From the NCBI GenBank assembly GCA_018136815.1, contig CM030940.1, positions 142,701-206,700 of the forward strand: a DNA stretch of 64,000 nucleotides, given 5' to 3'. Made by a program: the position numbers and the translations under genes. Origin of the DNA: Isochrysis galbana. Its lineage: Eukaryota; Haptophyta; Isochrysidales; Isochrysidaceae. Below the pieces are notes generated by a model. That model was not told where the DNA came from. It worked only from the letters and a program-made list of their open reading frames with translations, and made no database searches. Below are positions 31,672 through 40,660 of the stretch, piece after piece. Numbering within the stretch: the first letter of the stretch is position 1; each line of letters starts with the position of its first letter.

Positions 31672-32942
31672 ATGGCGCTCTCCCTCCTCCGCCTCTCTCG
31701 TCCCCTTGCTCAACCTCTGGCGCGTGTGGGCCGGCGCGTGCTGAGCAGCGAGGCGAAAGCTGAGCCTACCAAGAAGGGCTGGCTCCACTCGGCAGAGTTC
31801 TGGGGCTTCGGAGGAGCTGTCGCAGGCTGGGGCCTGATGGGCTCCGCAATCTACGATGCTCTCTACAAAGGGTGAGAAGGCTTCCTGGGGGTGTCTGCAG
31901 GCCTGTGGGGCTCCACCGCGACTTATAGGGGGGTATAGGGCACACCTGAGGTCAGTCTGTCACCTGAAACGGACTGAGGACGGAGGTATCACGGCCAAAG
32001 GCCATGAGGGGCTGCGGCCGCTATCCACGCACGGATCGAGGAGGGGATACACTGGCCTTCTGGGGCTTCCTGTGGGTGACTGCGGCAGTGAAGGGGGTTC
32101 TCGGCGCAGAAGCCCTTTTAGGGATGGTTGAGCTTCAGGGGAGTGCGCTTGCGGCTTGGGCAGGATGTGGGGACTCAGGCTTTGTCACCTATGATTCGCT
32201 CTAGCGGTTCCTTCTGCTTTCCGGCAACCCTTGGCAATTGCAAGGCTTACAGCGCGCCAATAGCGGGTCCGGCTTAGTTGGGAGGGACTGCGGTTGAACT
32301 GTGCGCGCTAATCTTGCCCGTAACCTTAAAGCCAACTTGTTCGGCCCGCTGTGCCCCATCAGTCCCGAGATCATCTCGCTCAACATGACGCCAGTGCAAA
32401 TCGTCTACTCGGGGCTGTTCGCACGGTGGGCGTGGGTCGTCCGGCCGCAAAATCTTCTGCTCTGCGCCTGTCACGTTTCGAATGTTGTTGCGCAGTGCAA
32501 CCAGCTACGAAGGGCGGTCGAGTACCAAATCTCGATTGGCAAGGAGAAAGAGGTGAAAGAGGCGGGCATGCAGGCGGCAATGGGTGCAGCAGGGCTTGCG
32601 GCGCTCATTGTGGCCGGGCCTGCGCTCCGCGCGCTCGTCGTGGGCATGTCTCTTCCCGGGCTCTCCGCGTGGGCCGAGTCCGCGGCCGGCCCATTTACCG
32701 TCCATTTCTGGGCGCCCATGTCCAAGTGGCTGATCTCGGGAGCCAACTTCCTCGACCTAGAGCGTCCAACGGACAAAATCTCGGCCGCACAAATGTCCGC
32801 ACTTGTCGTCACCGGCTTCTTCTTCACGCGCTACGCGCTGCTCGTAACACCCATCAACTACGTGCTCTGTTCGGTCAACATCGCCCTCTTCGGTTCATCC
32901 GCCTGGCACCTTGGGCGCAAGCTCAAGGCCGATTACATGTGA
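31672..32942 (+). CDS. mitochondrial pyruvate carrier, natural MPC1-MPC2 fusion
   Basis: The MPC imports pyruvate through the inner mitochondrial membrane and is normally an MPC1/MPC2 heterodimer. Exon 1 is 31672-31871, a GT-AG intron is 31872-32362 (491 nt), exon 2 is 32363-32942, product 259 residues. Residues 1-30 are Arg-rich without acids until the end (LARVGRRVLSS), a likely mitochondrial presequence. Domain 1 (~37-122) is MPC1-like: AEFWGFGG...GWGL, KGPEIISLNMT across the splice, FARWAWVVRPQNLLLCACHVSNVVAQ. Domain 2 (~177-259) is MPC2-like: HFWAPMSKW (K188), ANFLDLERPTDKISAAQMSALVVTGFFFTRYALLVTPINYVL. Between them (~139-167) lies an additional hydrophobic segment, MGAAGLAALIVAGPALRALVVGM. 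The exon 1 end is phase 2 and joins cleanly; no stop or splice site separates the two domains. Confidence 0.88.
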
Positions 32943-33345
32943 ACCACCAGCAGGCACAGCCTACCACAGGTGCCCATGCATAGGGTGGCGGCCACCGATT
33001 CCTTGCCGTGCGCCAACATCCCTTGTATGTTGAGTGTTTGCGGACGGCGCCGATGGCGACCATTGCGTTGGCGCGAGGCGCTGGGAACTGTACCTTCCGC
33101 CAGCAGGCTGATAGCCTCACCACGCGCTCAGCCTCGCGTCATGATTGGGCTGTCGACGTCATGGCCATTACACATGGCTGTGACAGTCGCGCGCCCTACG
33201 GGCGGGCTTGTGGACAGGCATGGTATGATTCAAATGCCATGGCATGCTGTAGCATCCTAGGGTCCATTTGCGTCGCTTTCTGCTCTCTCGTTTGTTGTTT
33301 TGGTTTTGAAGCGGTCGTTCCTCCGCTATTATTATAGTGAGCGTT
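32943..33345. other. 3' flank of the MPC gene, nothing recognised
   Basis: Short chance frames only. No element boundary or RNA gene seen. Confidence 0.4.
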
Positions 33346-33350
33346 GTGGA

Positions 33351-33739
33351 AAAAACTATTGTTATAGTTTTAGCGATGGAGCGCGCGCCGACCGCTCCCA
33401 CCTCCCAGCCCCCCGCCGCCACGACGCCCCACCGGGGCCGCCCCAAGCCGCCGGAGCCGAAGCGCTCGCAGGCTGCCCCACTGACCGACAGCGATGTGGA
33501 CATGATCCTCCCGCGCCCTCGCCTCCCCAGCAGCCACACAAGCAGGGAACAGGCAGAGTCATGTTCCCTGCAGACCAACAGGGCCAGCCTCTGGCCCTGC
33601 CGCCTGCCTCTGCCGCCGTGCCACCACAACAAGGACTCCCCATGGTGGGTGGCAGCCTGGCTGCCACCCCCATGGTGGCAACTCCTACCTTCAGTGCACC
33701 CCTCGGGGGCGGGCACTTGACTCAACAATCAATCATTGG
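33351..33739 (+). mobile_element. family-2 retroelement 5' fragment
   Basis: Begins AAAACTAT-TGTT-ATAGTTTT, AGCG, ATGG (33376). The frame reads MERAPTAPTSQPPA...KPPEPKRSQAA for about 112 codons before a stop. Copies occur at 56745-56880 and inverted at 63300-63772; the last extends further past the point (AATCATTGG) where this copy stops. Here the break abuts the T-tail of a minus-strand LINE end at 33740. Confidence 0.62.
33352..33371 (+). promoter_or_regulatory. retroelement 5' terminal mini-hairpin, family 2
   Basis: Perfect 8 bp stem AAAACTAT / ATAGTTTT with loop TGTT; ATGG starts 4 nt later, the same spacing as in family 1 although the stem sequence is unrelated. Confidence 0.62.
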
Positions 33740-33965
33740 AAAAAAAAAACTTCTTAATAATCTCGCCGCGCGCGCGACCCTGCACAGTATCTCCGCAGCC
33801 TCACCCGCTTCCCTTCACTCCCCCTCCACCTGCCTTGCGGCTCGTCCCCTCGTGCTCTACCTAGGGGCTGGGTGTAGTGGGTTTCCAGTGGCAGACGGTG
33901 TGTACCGATTCTCGACGGCCTGTTTCTCGCTTCTCGCCTTCCTCCTGTGCCATCGGGCTACCGGC
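33740..33965 (-). mobile_element. LINE 3' end with T-tail
   Basis: On the minus strand the sequence ends CGAGATTATTAAGAAG followed by ten T. Upstream sequence (GGCACAGGAGGAAGGCG...CCCCTAGGTAGAGCACGAGG) matches the 3' UTR near 9825-9950. It is severely 5'-truncated, with no coding part. Confidence 0.55.
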
Positions 33966-34068
33966 TGATGTGTGTTTGTTCCTTGTGCTGGGTGCCAGGC
34001 AGCCGTGGTCAGTGTGACAAAGGCCTGTTGTCGGTTGGTGGCGGCGGCTCGCGGCGAGGGGGAAGCAG

Positions 34069-34213
34069 AAAAAAAATCTTCATTAAAAAACCCCGCTACG
34101 TGTGCGGCGTGAGGCAGTGTGCTAGTGTACCTCCCTACTACCCAACCTTAACCCCTAACAACCCCCTCCCCCTTCCCCAGTTCCCTCATTAGCGGAGAAG
34201 CTGGTTCCGGCAG
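34069..34213 (-). mobile_element. LINE 3' end, same family as 40661-43020
   Basis: The minus strand runs from CCGGAACCAGCTTCTCCGC to GGGGTTTTTTAATGAAGA plus eight T. Almost the whole 145 bp is identical to 40661-40801, the terminal part of the 5'-truncated LINE there. Confidence 0.7.
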
Positions 34214-34673
34214 CCTCTGAAAATGGGCCCCCCGCTGGAGTGCACTTCATGCGTTCAGCGCTGGGCTGTTCTGTTGCTGCTGCACTTCCGCTGCTGCGCT
34301 TCCCATGTCCGCATGAGTGAATGAATCAGCTTGAGGATCTTGTTTTGAATAGAACGGGGGTGTGCGCGCGGGCTTCGATGTGCGCGCGCGGGCTCCGCAG
34401 CTGTATGTGGCGTCGATGCCGCAGATGGAGTGAAGGAGTGTGCGTGCAGTGCAGGTGCCTGCTTATTTTTCCCGATAACATGGGTGGTGTGCCCCACCAC
34501 TTGATCAATTTTGGCTCTCAACTTGCAATCCCACGCGAGCACGATCAACAGTCACCTTGGCGGGCTACTGGCCGCCCAGCACGCCCCGTTCACCGCGTCT
34601 TCACCTGCACCTGCAGTTCTTGCACTCTCACCTTCACCTGCACCTTCACTGAAGAAAAAACTTCGGACCAGCA
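34214..34673. other. intergenic, nothing recognised
   Basis: Only short chance ORFs; no repeat relationship noticed within the window. Confidence 0.35.
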
Positions 34674-34687
34674 CCTTCCCAGTTGGA

Positions 34688-35577
34688 TAAAATAAAATAA
34701 AATAATCAATGTTATATCCTAGCCAACCCCACTAGCTAATTGGACACAACTTTTCCGTCCCGGAATCCCGCCATGCCTGACGAGCCAGGTGTCCGGGTGC
34801 TACCGGGGGGAGGGGGCACCGCCCCCTCCCCTCGATATTTGTCCTCCCCCCGGTGATGCACCGACCCCGCGCACCCCAGCGCGTCCTCTCCTCGAGTCCA
34901 CGCTGGGGGAAAACCCCTTTCGGGTAAAAGCAACGCGGGGGGGGGGGGGGGGGGGCACTCGTGAGATAGGGGCCCAGAAGCGCTAATCTCCCTCGCTAGT
35001 GCGAGTGGCCACGGCGAGCCGCGGCCCTTCCCTCCTGGCTCTGGCGCCCCCGTCTTCTCTTACCCAAACGGGGCGAGAAGACACGTTACTGCCGGAGGGG
35101 AGAGCTGCCGCTCCCCCCTCCCCTCCCTCTTCCCTTTTCCTCCTCTCTTCCCTGCGGCGGGGGCCCATGGCGCGCGCCCGCGGCCCCTCGCTCAGGTCCC
35201 CAGATGGCCTGCAGGGCCTGGCTGGGAGCACAACTCAGGGGGCAGGTGAGGCTGGGGGCATGGCCCTGGCCCCTCCTGCCTCTCCCTCGCTGGCGCTCCG
35301 CGGCCCTGCGGGTCGACTGGAGCTGGCTGGGGGGTCCTGAACAGGGGGGCCCAGGGGGAGGAGGGGCTAGTCAGAGGAATGGGCAGGCCACGGCGGGCCA
35401 GGGCGGGCGAGTCAGGCGGGCCTGTAGGGAGAGGAATGGGTCAGCAGGGCAGTGTGCTCCTGGCAGGCCATCAGGCGTGCCAGGAGAGTGGGTGGATCCT
35501 CCCCCATGGCAGGGGAGGAGTGGAGAGAGAGGGGGGCTCGTGCCCCCCCATGGGCGAACTAAGTATAAACTTAGTTG
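34688..35577 (-). mobile_element. complete non-autonomous retroelement, 890 bp, with TSD
   Basis: Flanked by CCTTCCCAGTTGGA at 34674-34687 and 35578-35591. On the minus strand it begins CAACTAAGTTTATACTTAGT, then TTCGCCC and ATGGGGGGGCACG, and ends GGCTAGGATATAACATTGATT followed by (ATTTT)n. It has no long conserved ORF. The 3' two fifths match 30060-30392. The overall plan (hairpin head, GC-rich middle with CTGCCCCCTGAG and GCCGCAGGGA, pyrimidine block, short tail) is shared with 54928-55849. Confidence 0.78.
35558..35575 (-). promoter_or_regulatory. retroelement 5' terminal mini-hairpin
   Basis: Perfect 7 bp stem ACTAAGT / ACTTAGT, loop TTAT on the minus strand; ATGG follows 6 nt later. 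Related degenerate heads are at 13236-13249 and 58753-58770. Confidence 0.6.
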
Positions 35578-35591
35578 CCTTCCCAGTTGGA

Positions 35592-36820
35592 AAAAAAATT
35601 TATTCAGGGCCAGAGGCTGGCCCTGTTGGTGTGCAGGGAACAGGACTCTGCCTGTTCCCTGCTTGTGTGCATGCTCACGAAAATCGGCGAACCGGGACTT
35701 GAGCCCAGGGAGAATCCGAATCTGCACGCCTTGCGTGACCACGACGAACATAGAAGACGGTATATAACGAAGAAGGCACGTACTCATGCCGAAATATTCA
35801 TGCTAGGAGGCCTTAAAATACAGCACCAGCCCGGTAATCGTAGGAGGAGCAGGGGGGAACGGATCACCGGGGGGGGGGGGGGGGGGGGCACCTCACCGGA
35901 CCATATCTAAGCCCGTCACCCCAATCCCCCTAGTAGTGCACGGGGTGAGCCGCCTGATGGCGAGGGGAGAAGGGCTGAGGGGGTGGGGGTGTAGAGAGTA
36001 TGCTACGTGTAGGTAGTGGTTCCATTGCCGCCACGAGTGCGCGGTAGGAGCATGCATTAGCGAAGGTTTTTTAAAAAGATAGTTGTCGCCCCTGTCTTTC
36101 GAAACTGCTTGTCAGCAACGAAGCACAAAGCACACACATGGCGCTCGGGGGCCACATGGCCGGCTTCACACTAGAGCGTCGCTCTCCTCACAATAAGGCA
36201 CGTCAACCACCGCGCAAAAACACTCGACAAGGCTTTGGGCAGCCATATGCATGATCCACAAAATAACACAGCAATGTGCAGCGCCTCTCATCTCCAGCAA
36301 ACCGGCGAGACTCCGCAGCTAACTGCGTCCAGGCTGGGCGGCAGCACTAGCCTGGTGCGACAAGCTGATGGGAGTGCGCTCCCGCTGTCCCGTAGACGAG
36401 CCGCATGCCAGGCGGGTTCATTCCGTGTGCAGCTACAACGGACAATGGGCTGGTCAGGAAGTTCCCACGGCGGGACTGTGGCAATGGCCTCGCTGCAGCC
36501 GCAACGACGCGTCAGACTGGCGTGGTTCGGCTCTCAGAGAGAATCTCTAGCGCCCATATGGCAGACGACGTGAGGCTGGTGCCTTCAGCGGCCCTCATCC
36601 GGGTAGGCGCACGCGGCCCTGCGGGGCAGCTCCGCAGGTAGCCGCGACATTTCACATCACGCCTTGAGTTGCCCCCGCTTCCGGGCGTGGCACCCGAGGA
36701 GGGCACGATTTGCGTCAAGCGCCATCCGTATCAGCGACTAGCTTTCCAATGGCAGAGGCCCCTGCCGTGGCGCATTCCCACCTAGCTCGCGGGTACACCA
36801 CTGATGGCGGCGGCGAAGCC
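35592..36820. other. intergenic between retroelement and PP2C gene
   Basis: Contains GGCCAGAGGCTGGCCCTG and ACAGGCAGAGTC-like pieces (35606-35670) that resemble, inverted, the middle of the 33351 fragment (33540-33600), and a G-run at 35868-35888. No gene seen. The 36230-36640 open frames have no recognisable protein features. Confidence 0.4.
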
Positions 36821-36823
36821 GGC

Positions 36824-37811
36824 CTACCCACGCTTGAAGAGCTCAGTCACGTTGACGCAAACAGCGGTGATGTCATCGCGGTAGTCGCCCTCCTCCTCGC
36901 GCCACTTCTGCGCAGCCGTCTCAATGAGCTTCGTCACGGCCTCGGTGGCTGAGCGCGTGACGTTGGCTGCCTGCAAGAGGTCGATCGCTTCGGGCGAGTC
37001 GATAAACTCCCACACCCCGTCGGACGCCATCACGAGGAATTGTGGACCGTCCTTGGACGGGTCTGTAGCCGGGTCGATGTCCATCTCAACAACCTCCGGC
37101 TCGGCGATGACGCCGATGGCGCCGACAAGGTGGTCTCCGATAGAACGCGCCATTGCCAGCCCCGGAAGCGTCATGTTGGCGTCGAGCCACACGCGCGCAG
37201 GCCCCCCCCATTCGTTCTCGGGCGGCGATACAAAGCCGCCGCTCTTCATTATGCGCTTATACTCGGCGGGCGTGTCGGGCTTCTGATCCTGCGACAGTGG
37301 CACCGCCTTGAGCCGGCCATTCTCCTTGACACCAAGCACGGCACGCGAGTCTCCTGCATTAGCGACCCACGCCTTGCCTTTACCGCCCTTCATCCAGCGC
37401 ATCAAGCAGACGACTGCCGTCGTGCCTGAGAGCTCGGCGTCAATGGACGGGTCCTTGCGTAGCTGCGAGTCGACCGAGAGGAAGACGTCCTTGAGGGCGC
37501 TCGCCGGGTCGGACATCAGCTGGGGATGGTTTTCCAGTTTCTCCTGGATATTGTTCATCGCGTAGTGCGAGACCTTGTCGCCGCATGCGCCGTGTCCATC
37601 AAAGACGCAGAAGAGAGCCTGCGTCATCTCTGAGTCGGACGCGCCAAAGGGATAGCAGATGCAACCGCGATCCTGGTTGATTTTGGCGGAGGTTTCGCCT
37701 TGCCGGAGGCCTGGCTCTACGCCTGCGAAGGCACGAGAAGGAAGCGGCTGCGTGAGTTAGCGTACCGAACGAAGTATGCCGAGTGGACGGCAGCAGACTG
37801 GCGTCGGCCAT
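36824..37811 (-). CDS. PP2C-type Ser/Thr protein phosphatase
   Basis: A Mg2+/Mn2+-dependent phosphatase of the PPM family. Exon 1 is 37811-37766 (46 nt); a 43 nt GT-AG intron (37765-37723), with a CTAAC branch-like site, interrupts it; exon 2 is 37722-36824. The product is 314 residues. Metal-site Asp residues are all present: D33 (INQDRG), D57 (FCVFDGHG), D250 (MASDGVWEF) and D299 (RDDITAVCV). Other motifs are SGTTAVV, WVANAGDSRAVL, LSQDQKP and LAMARSIGD. Without the first exon the frame would start at an internal Met (residue 48) and lose D33, so the two-exon model is preferred. A short N-terminus and no extra domain indicate a compact soluble enzyme. Its substrate cannot be told from sequence. 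Confidence 0.9.
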
Positions 37812-39342
37812 GCTGCGTGAGTCTGGAAAGTGGAGGCCGCACCGTGGCAGGAATATGTGCCCACGATCTCGAACGGGAAGGGTGGCGCCGGTGGCCGGAC
37901 TCCCATCTCGGGGCTAAGACCGCGGAGGGACGAACAACAGGTGAGCCTGATTGCACGGGTGCGATGCAACGCACGGACGCGCACACCTCATTGAGAGCCG
38001 GCGTTGCCTGCCACGATGCGAAGCCTCGGGTGTGCCGCCCGACTTGCGATCAAACTCCGTCGTGTCGAGGTCATTGAGCGAGAGTCGCCGAGCGCGAAAG
38101 TTGGAGCTGTCCCTCGCAGGCGCCGCCGCAGGAGCCTTGGCGTTCGGTGACGCCTGCTTCCTGCAGAGGTCAGTGGGCCAGAGAGGTGAGGCCTGTTGAC
38201 GGATGGGAGCCGTTCGTGTGCCACCGGCGCAAGGAATGCTGAGCGATGAGGCCAGGTGGCATGAGGGGGCCGTGCCTCAGCCGCGTGACATCGGGGCGGG
38301 TGCGCGTCAGTCTGGCAGCGCAGATCATGGGCGACACCGTGTGCCGGGCCCTTTGCGACTGACATTTCCGTTGGCCCTTACGCCCGCCTTCCCCGCTCCC
38401 CTCCGAAGGCGTCCACTTTCCCATCTGCCCACTCGCGCTCTTTGAGTGTTGGCGCGCACCCCTGCCGGACGCGACTTCTGAGGGTTCTTTTCGCTCCCGC
38501 TTCCCAACCATGTACCGTGTTTCCCTCCCCGGCCGCGCCAAACAGCCCGACTCCAACTTCTATCCACCACCCCATCCACCTCGTTTCTCGGCAATCCTCA
38601 TCCCTCCTCCTCGGTGTGTCTTCCCTCCTGCTCCCTCTCCCTCATGGAGCGTACGTGCTATATGGACACCAGGTCACGGAACAAGCCACTTCTGTACAGC
38701 TCTCGCGCTTTCACTCGCAGGTGCCAGGACAAATCCAGCCCCCTTTCTCAGCGTCCATGTCCCGATGCATGTGCGTACAGTACTCCCTCCCCCCTCTGCT
38801 GCCCCACCCTTTGCCCATCTCCATCCTTCCCCCTCCTTCCTCTGCGTCGGGGGCGCCTCCCTCGTTTGCTTTGTACCCCCCCCGCCCCGCCCCCTCCACC
38901 CCACCCCACACCACCCACCCTCGGCGCCCCCTGTTTCTGCCGGCGACGCGCAGACTTTGAGAACGCCCAAGCATACCCCTTCCCTTGGTTTCTCTCCTTG
39001 CCTCCTTGCTACTTCGCCCGTCTCTGCTTCTACATTGCTTTACGCAGCCCTCCTACCGCCAATGTCTTACATTCTTCGCTCCCATAGCTCTGCATGCTCT
39101 CCATCATCTCTCTCCTTCCCTCGCCTCCCTTCCCACCTCTCGCTTCTCTTCCCCCTCTTTCGCTCTCCCTGTCTGCGTCGCAATCCGCCTCTGCGTCTCT
39201 CTGTCTCTGCCTCGCATCCCTCACTCTGTGCCTCTCCCTCTCCCCCTCTCTCATCATTGTTCTCTCTCGGCTCCCCAACCGCCTACCCCGCCCTTGCCCC
39301 CTCCCTGCCCCCCTCTCTCCCTCTCCCTCCCTCTCCCCCCCC

Positions 39343-39399
<57 letters not shown>

Positions 39400-40660
39400 G
39401 CGTCCCCTCTCCCTCCCTCTCCTCCAGGGCGCAGGCAGTCAAGCGGGCAGGCGGGAGCGCTCCTCGCTCTCACACTTCCTCGGCGAGGAGCCTCGAGGGG
39501 GTCTGGCTGGCGGTGGATGTAGGGGGGGGGGGGGTCGAAAGGGGGGGGGGGCGCGGACCTGCTCGCCATCGCTCTCTCTCTCTCTCTCCCCCTCCCTCTC
39601 TCTTCTCCCTCTCCCTCTCTCTCTCTCTCTCTACTCTCCTCTCTCTCTCCTCTCTCTCTCTTCTATCCTCTCTGCGCAGTTCTAACGGCTCCTCCTCGCC
39701 TTTTGCCTCGTCTCTCCCTCTCTCTCCCTCTCTCCCTCTCTCTCCTCTCTAGCTTAGTCTCTCCCCCCCCCCCCGCCCCCACCCTCTTTTTCTTTTGGTT
39801 TTCCCATTCCACTAAAGGGTCTCAAAGAAGAACGGACAACAACTCCTCTCTCTCTCTCTCTCCCCCTCCCCTTTTCCTCTCTTCTCTCTCCTCTTCCCCT
39901 TCCCCTTCTCCCCCTTCTCCTCCCTTCTCTCCCTCCCTTCTCTTCCCTTCTCTCTCACCCCTTCTCTCCCTCTTCCCCTTCCCTCCACCCCTTCTTCGTC
40001 CTCTCTTTCACTCTCTCTCCCCCCCTCCCCCTCCCTCTCCCTCCCTCTCCCTCCCTCCCTCTCTCATCTCTCTCTCTTATCTCTCTCTCTCTTCCTCCCC
40101 ACCCCCTCTCTCGCACCCTCTCTCGCAAGGAGGCAGGGTGGTGTCCCCCCCCCCCCCTTCCGCCTCTCAGTCTGGAGAAGGGAGAGAGAGAGGAGACGAG
40201 AGAGGAGAGAAAGAAGGGACGAGAGAAGGGAGCAGAGAGCGGAGAGAGAGGAGATGAGAGCGAGGAGAGAGCGGAGAGAGAGGAGAGAGAGCGAGAGGAG
40301 AGAGAGAGAGAGAGGAGAGAGGAGAGAGAGGAGAGAGAAGAGAAAGAACAGGAAGAAGAGAGAGAAGAGAAAGAAGAGAGAGAGAGGGAGAGAGGGGAGG
40401 AAACCGCTCGTTCCCCCCCCAAAGTTTTCTTTTGTAAAGGGGGAGAGTACATTTCCCCCACGACCCGGGGGGGGAGGGGGAAGAAGAGGGACTCCCTACC
40501 GAGTAAAGACGCTTTACAAGTAGAGTAGAGTAGTCGAGGAACTCAAGTAGAGCTCTACTCCTCCACCAGTTAGTTCCCTCGAGTAAAGAGTAAAGAGTAA
40601 AGTAGAGCCCTGTGCTGTGCTAGAGTAGTCCCTTCTACTTGAGTACTCCATCTACAGTAG
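37812..40660. repeat. intergenic with extensive CT/GA low complexity
   Basis: 37812-38500 is the divergent upstream flank of PP2C with no recognised feature. From 38550 to 40100 the plus strand is pyrimidine-rich, with (CT)n at 39349-39397, G-runs at 39520-39552 and C-runs near 39765 and 40150. From 40170 to 40400 it switches to GA repeats. Long frames here (such as 38510-39685) are Ser/Pro/Leu low complexity and are not called as genes. AGTAG/GAGTA repeats occupy 40515-40650. Confidence 0.7.

Noticed and set aside
38510-39752. Long plus-strand ORFs of 391 and 255 codons
   Set aside because: They lie in CT low-complexity DNA and translate to Ser/Leu/Pro repeats with no recognisable protein features.
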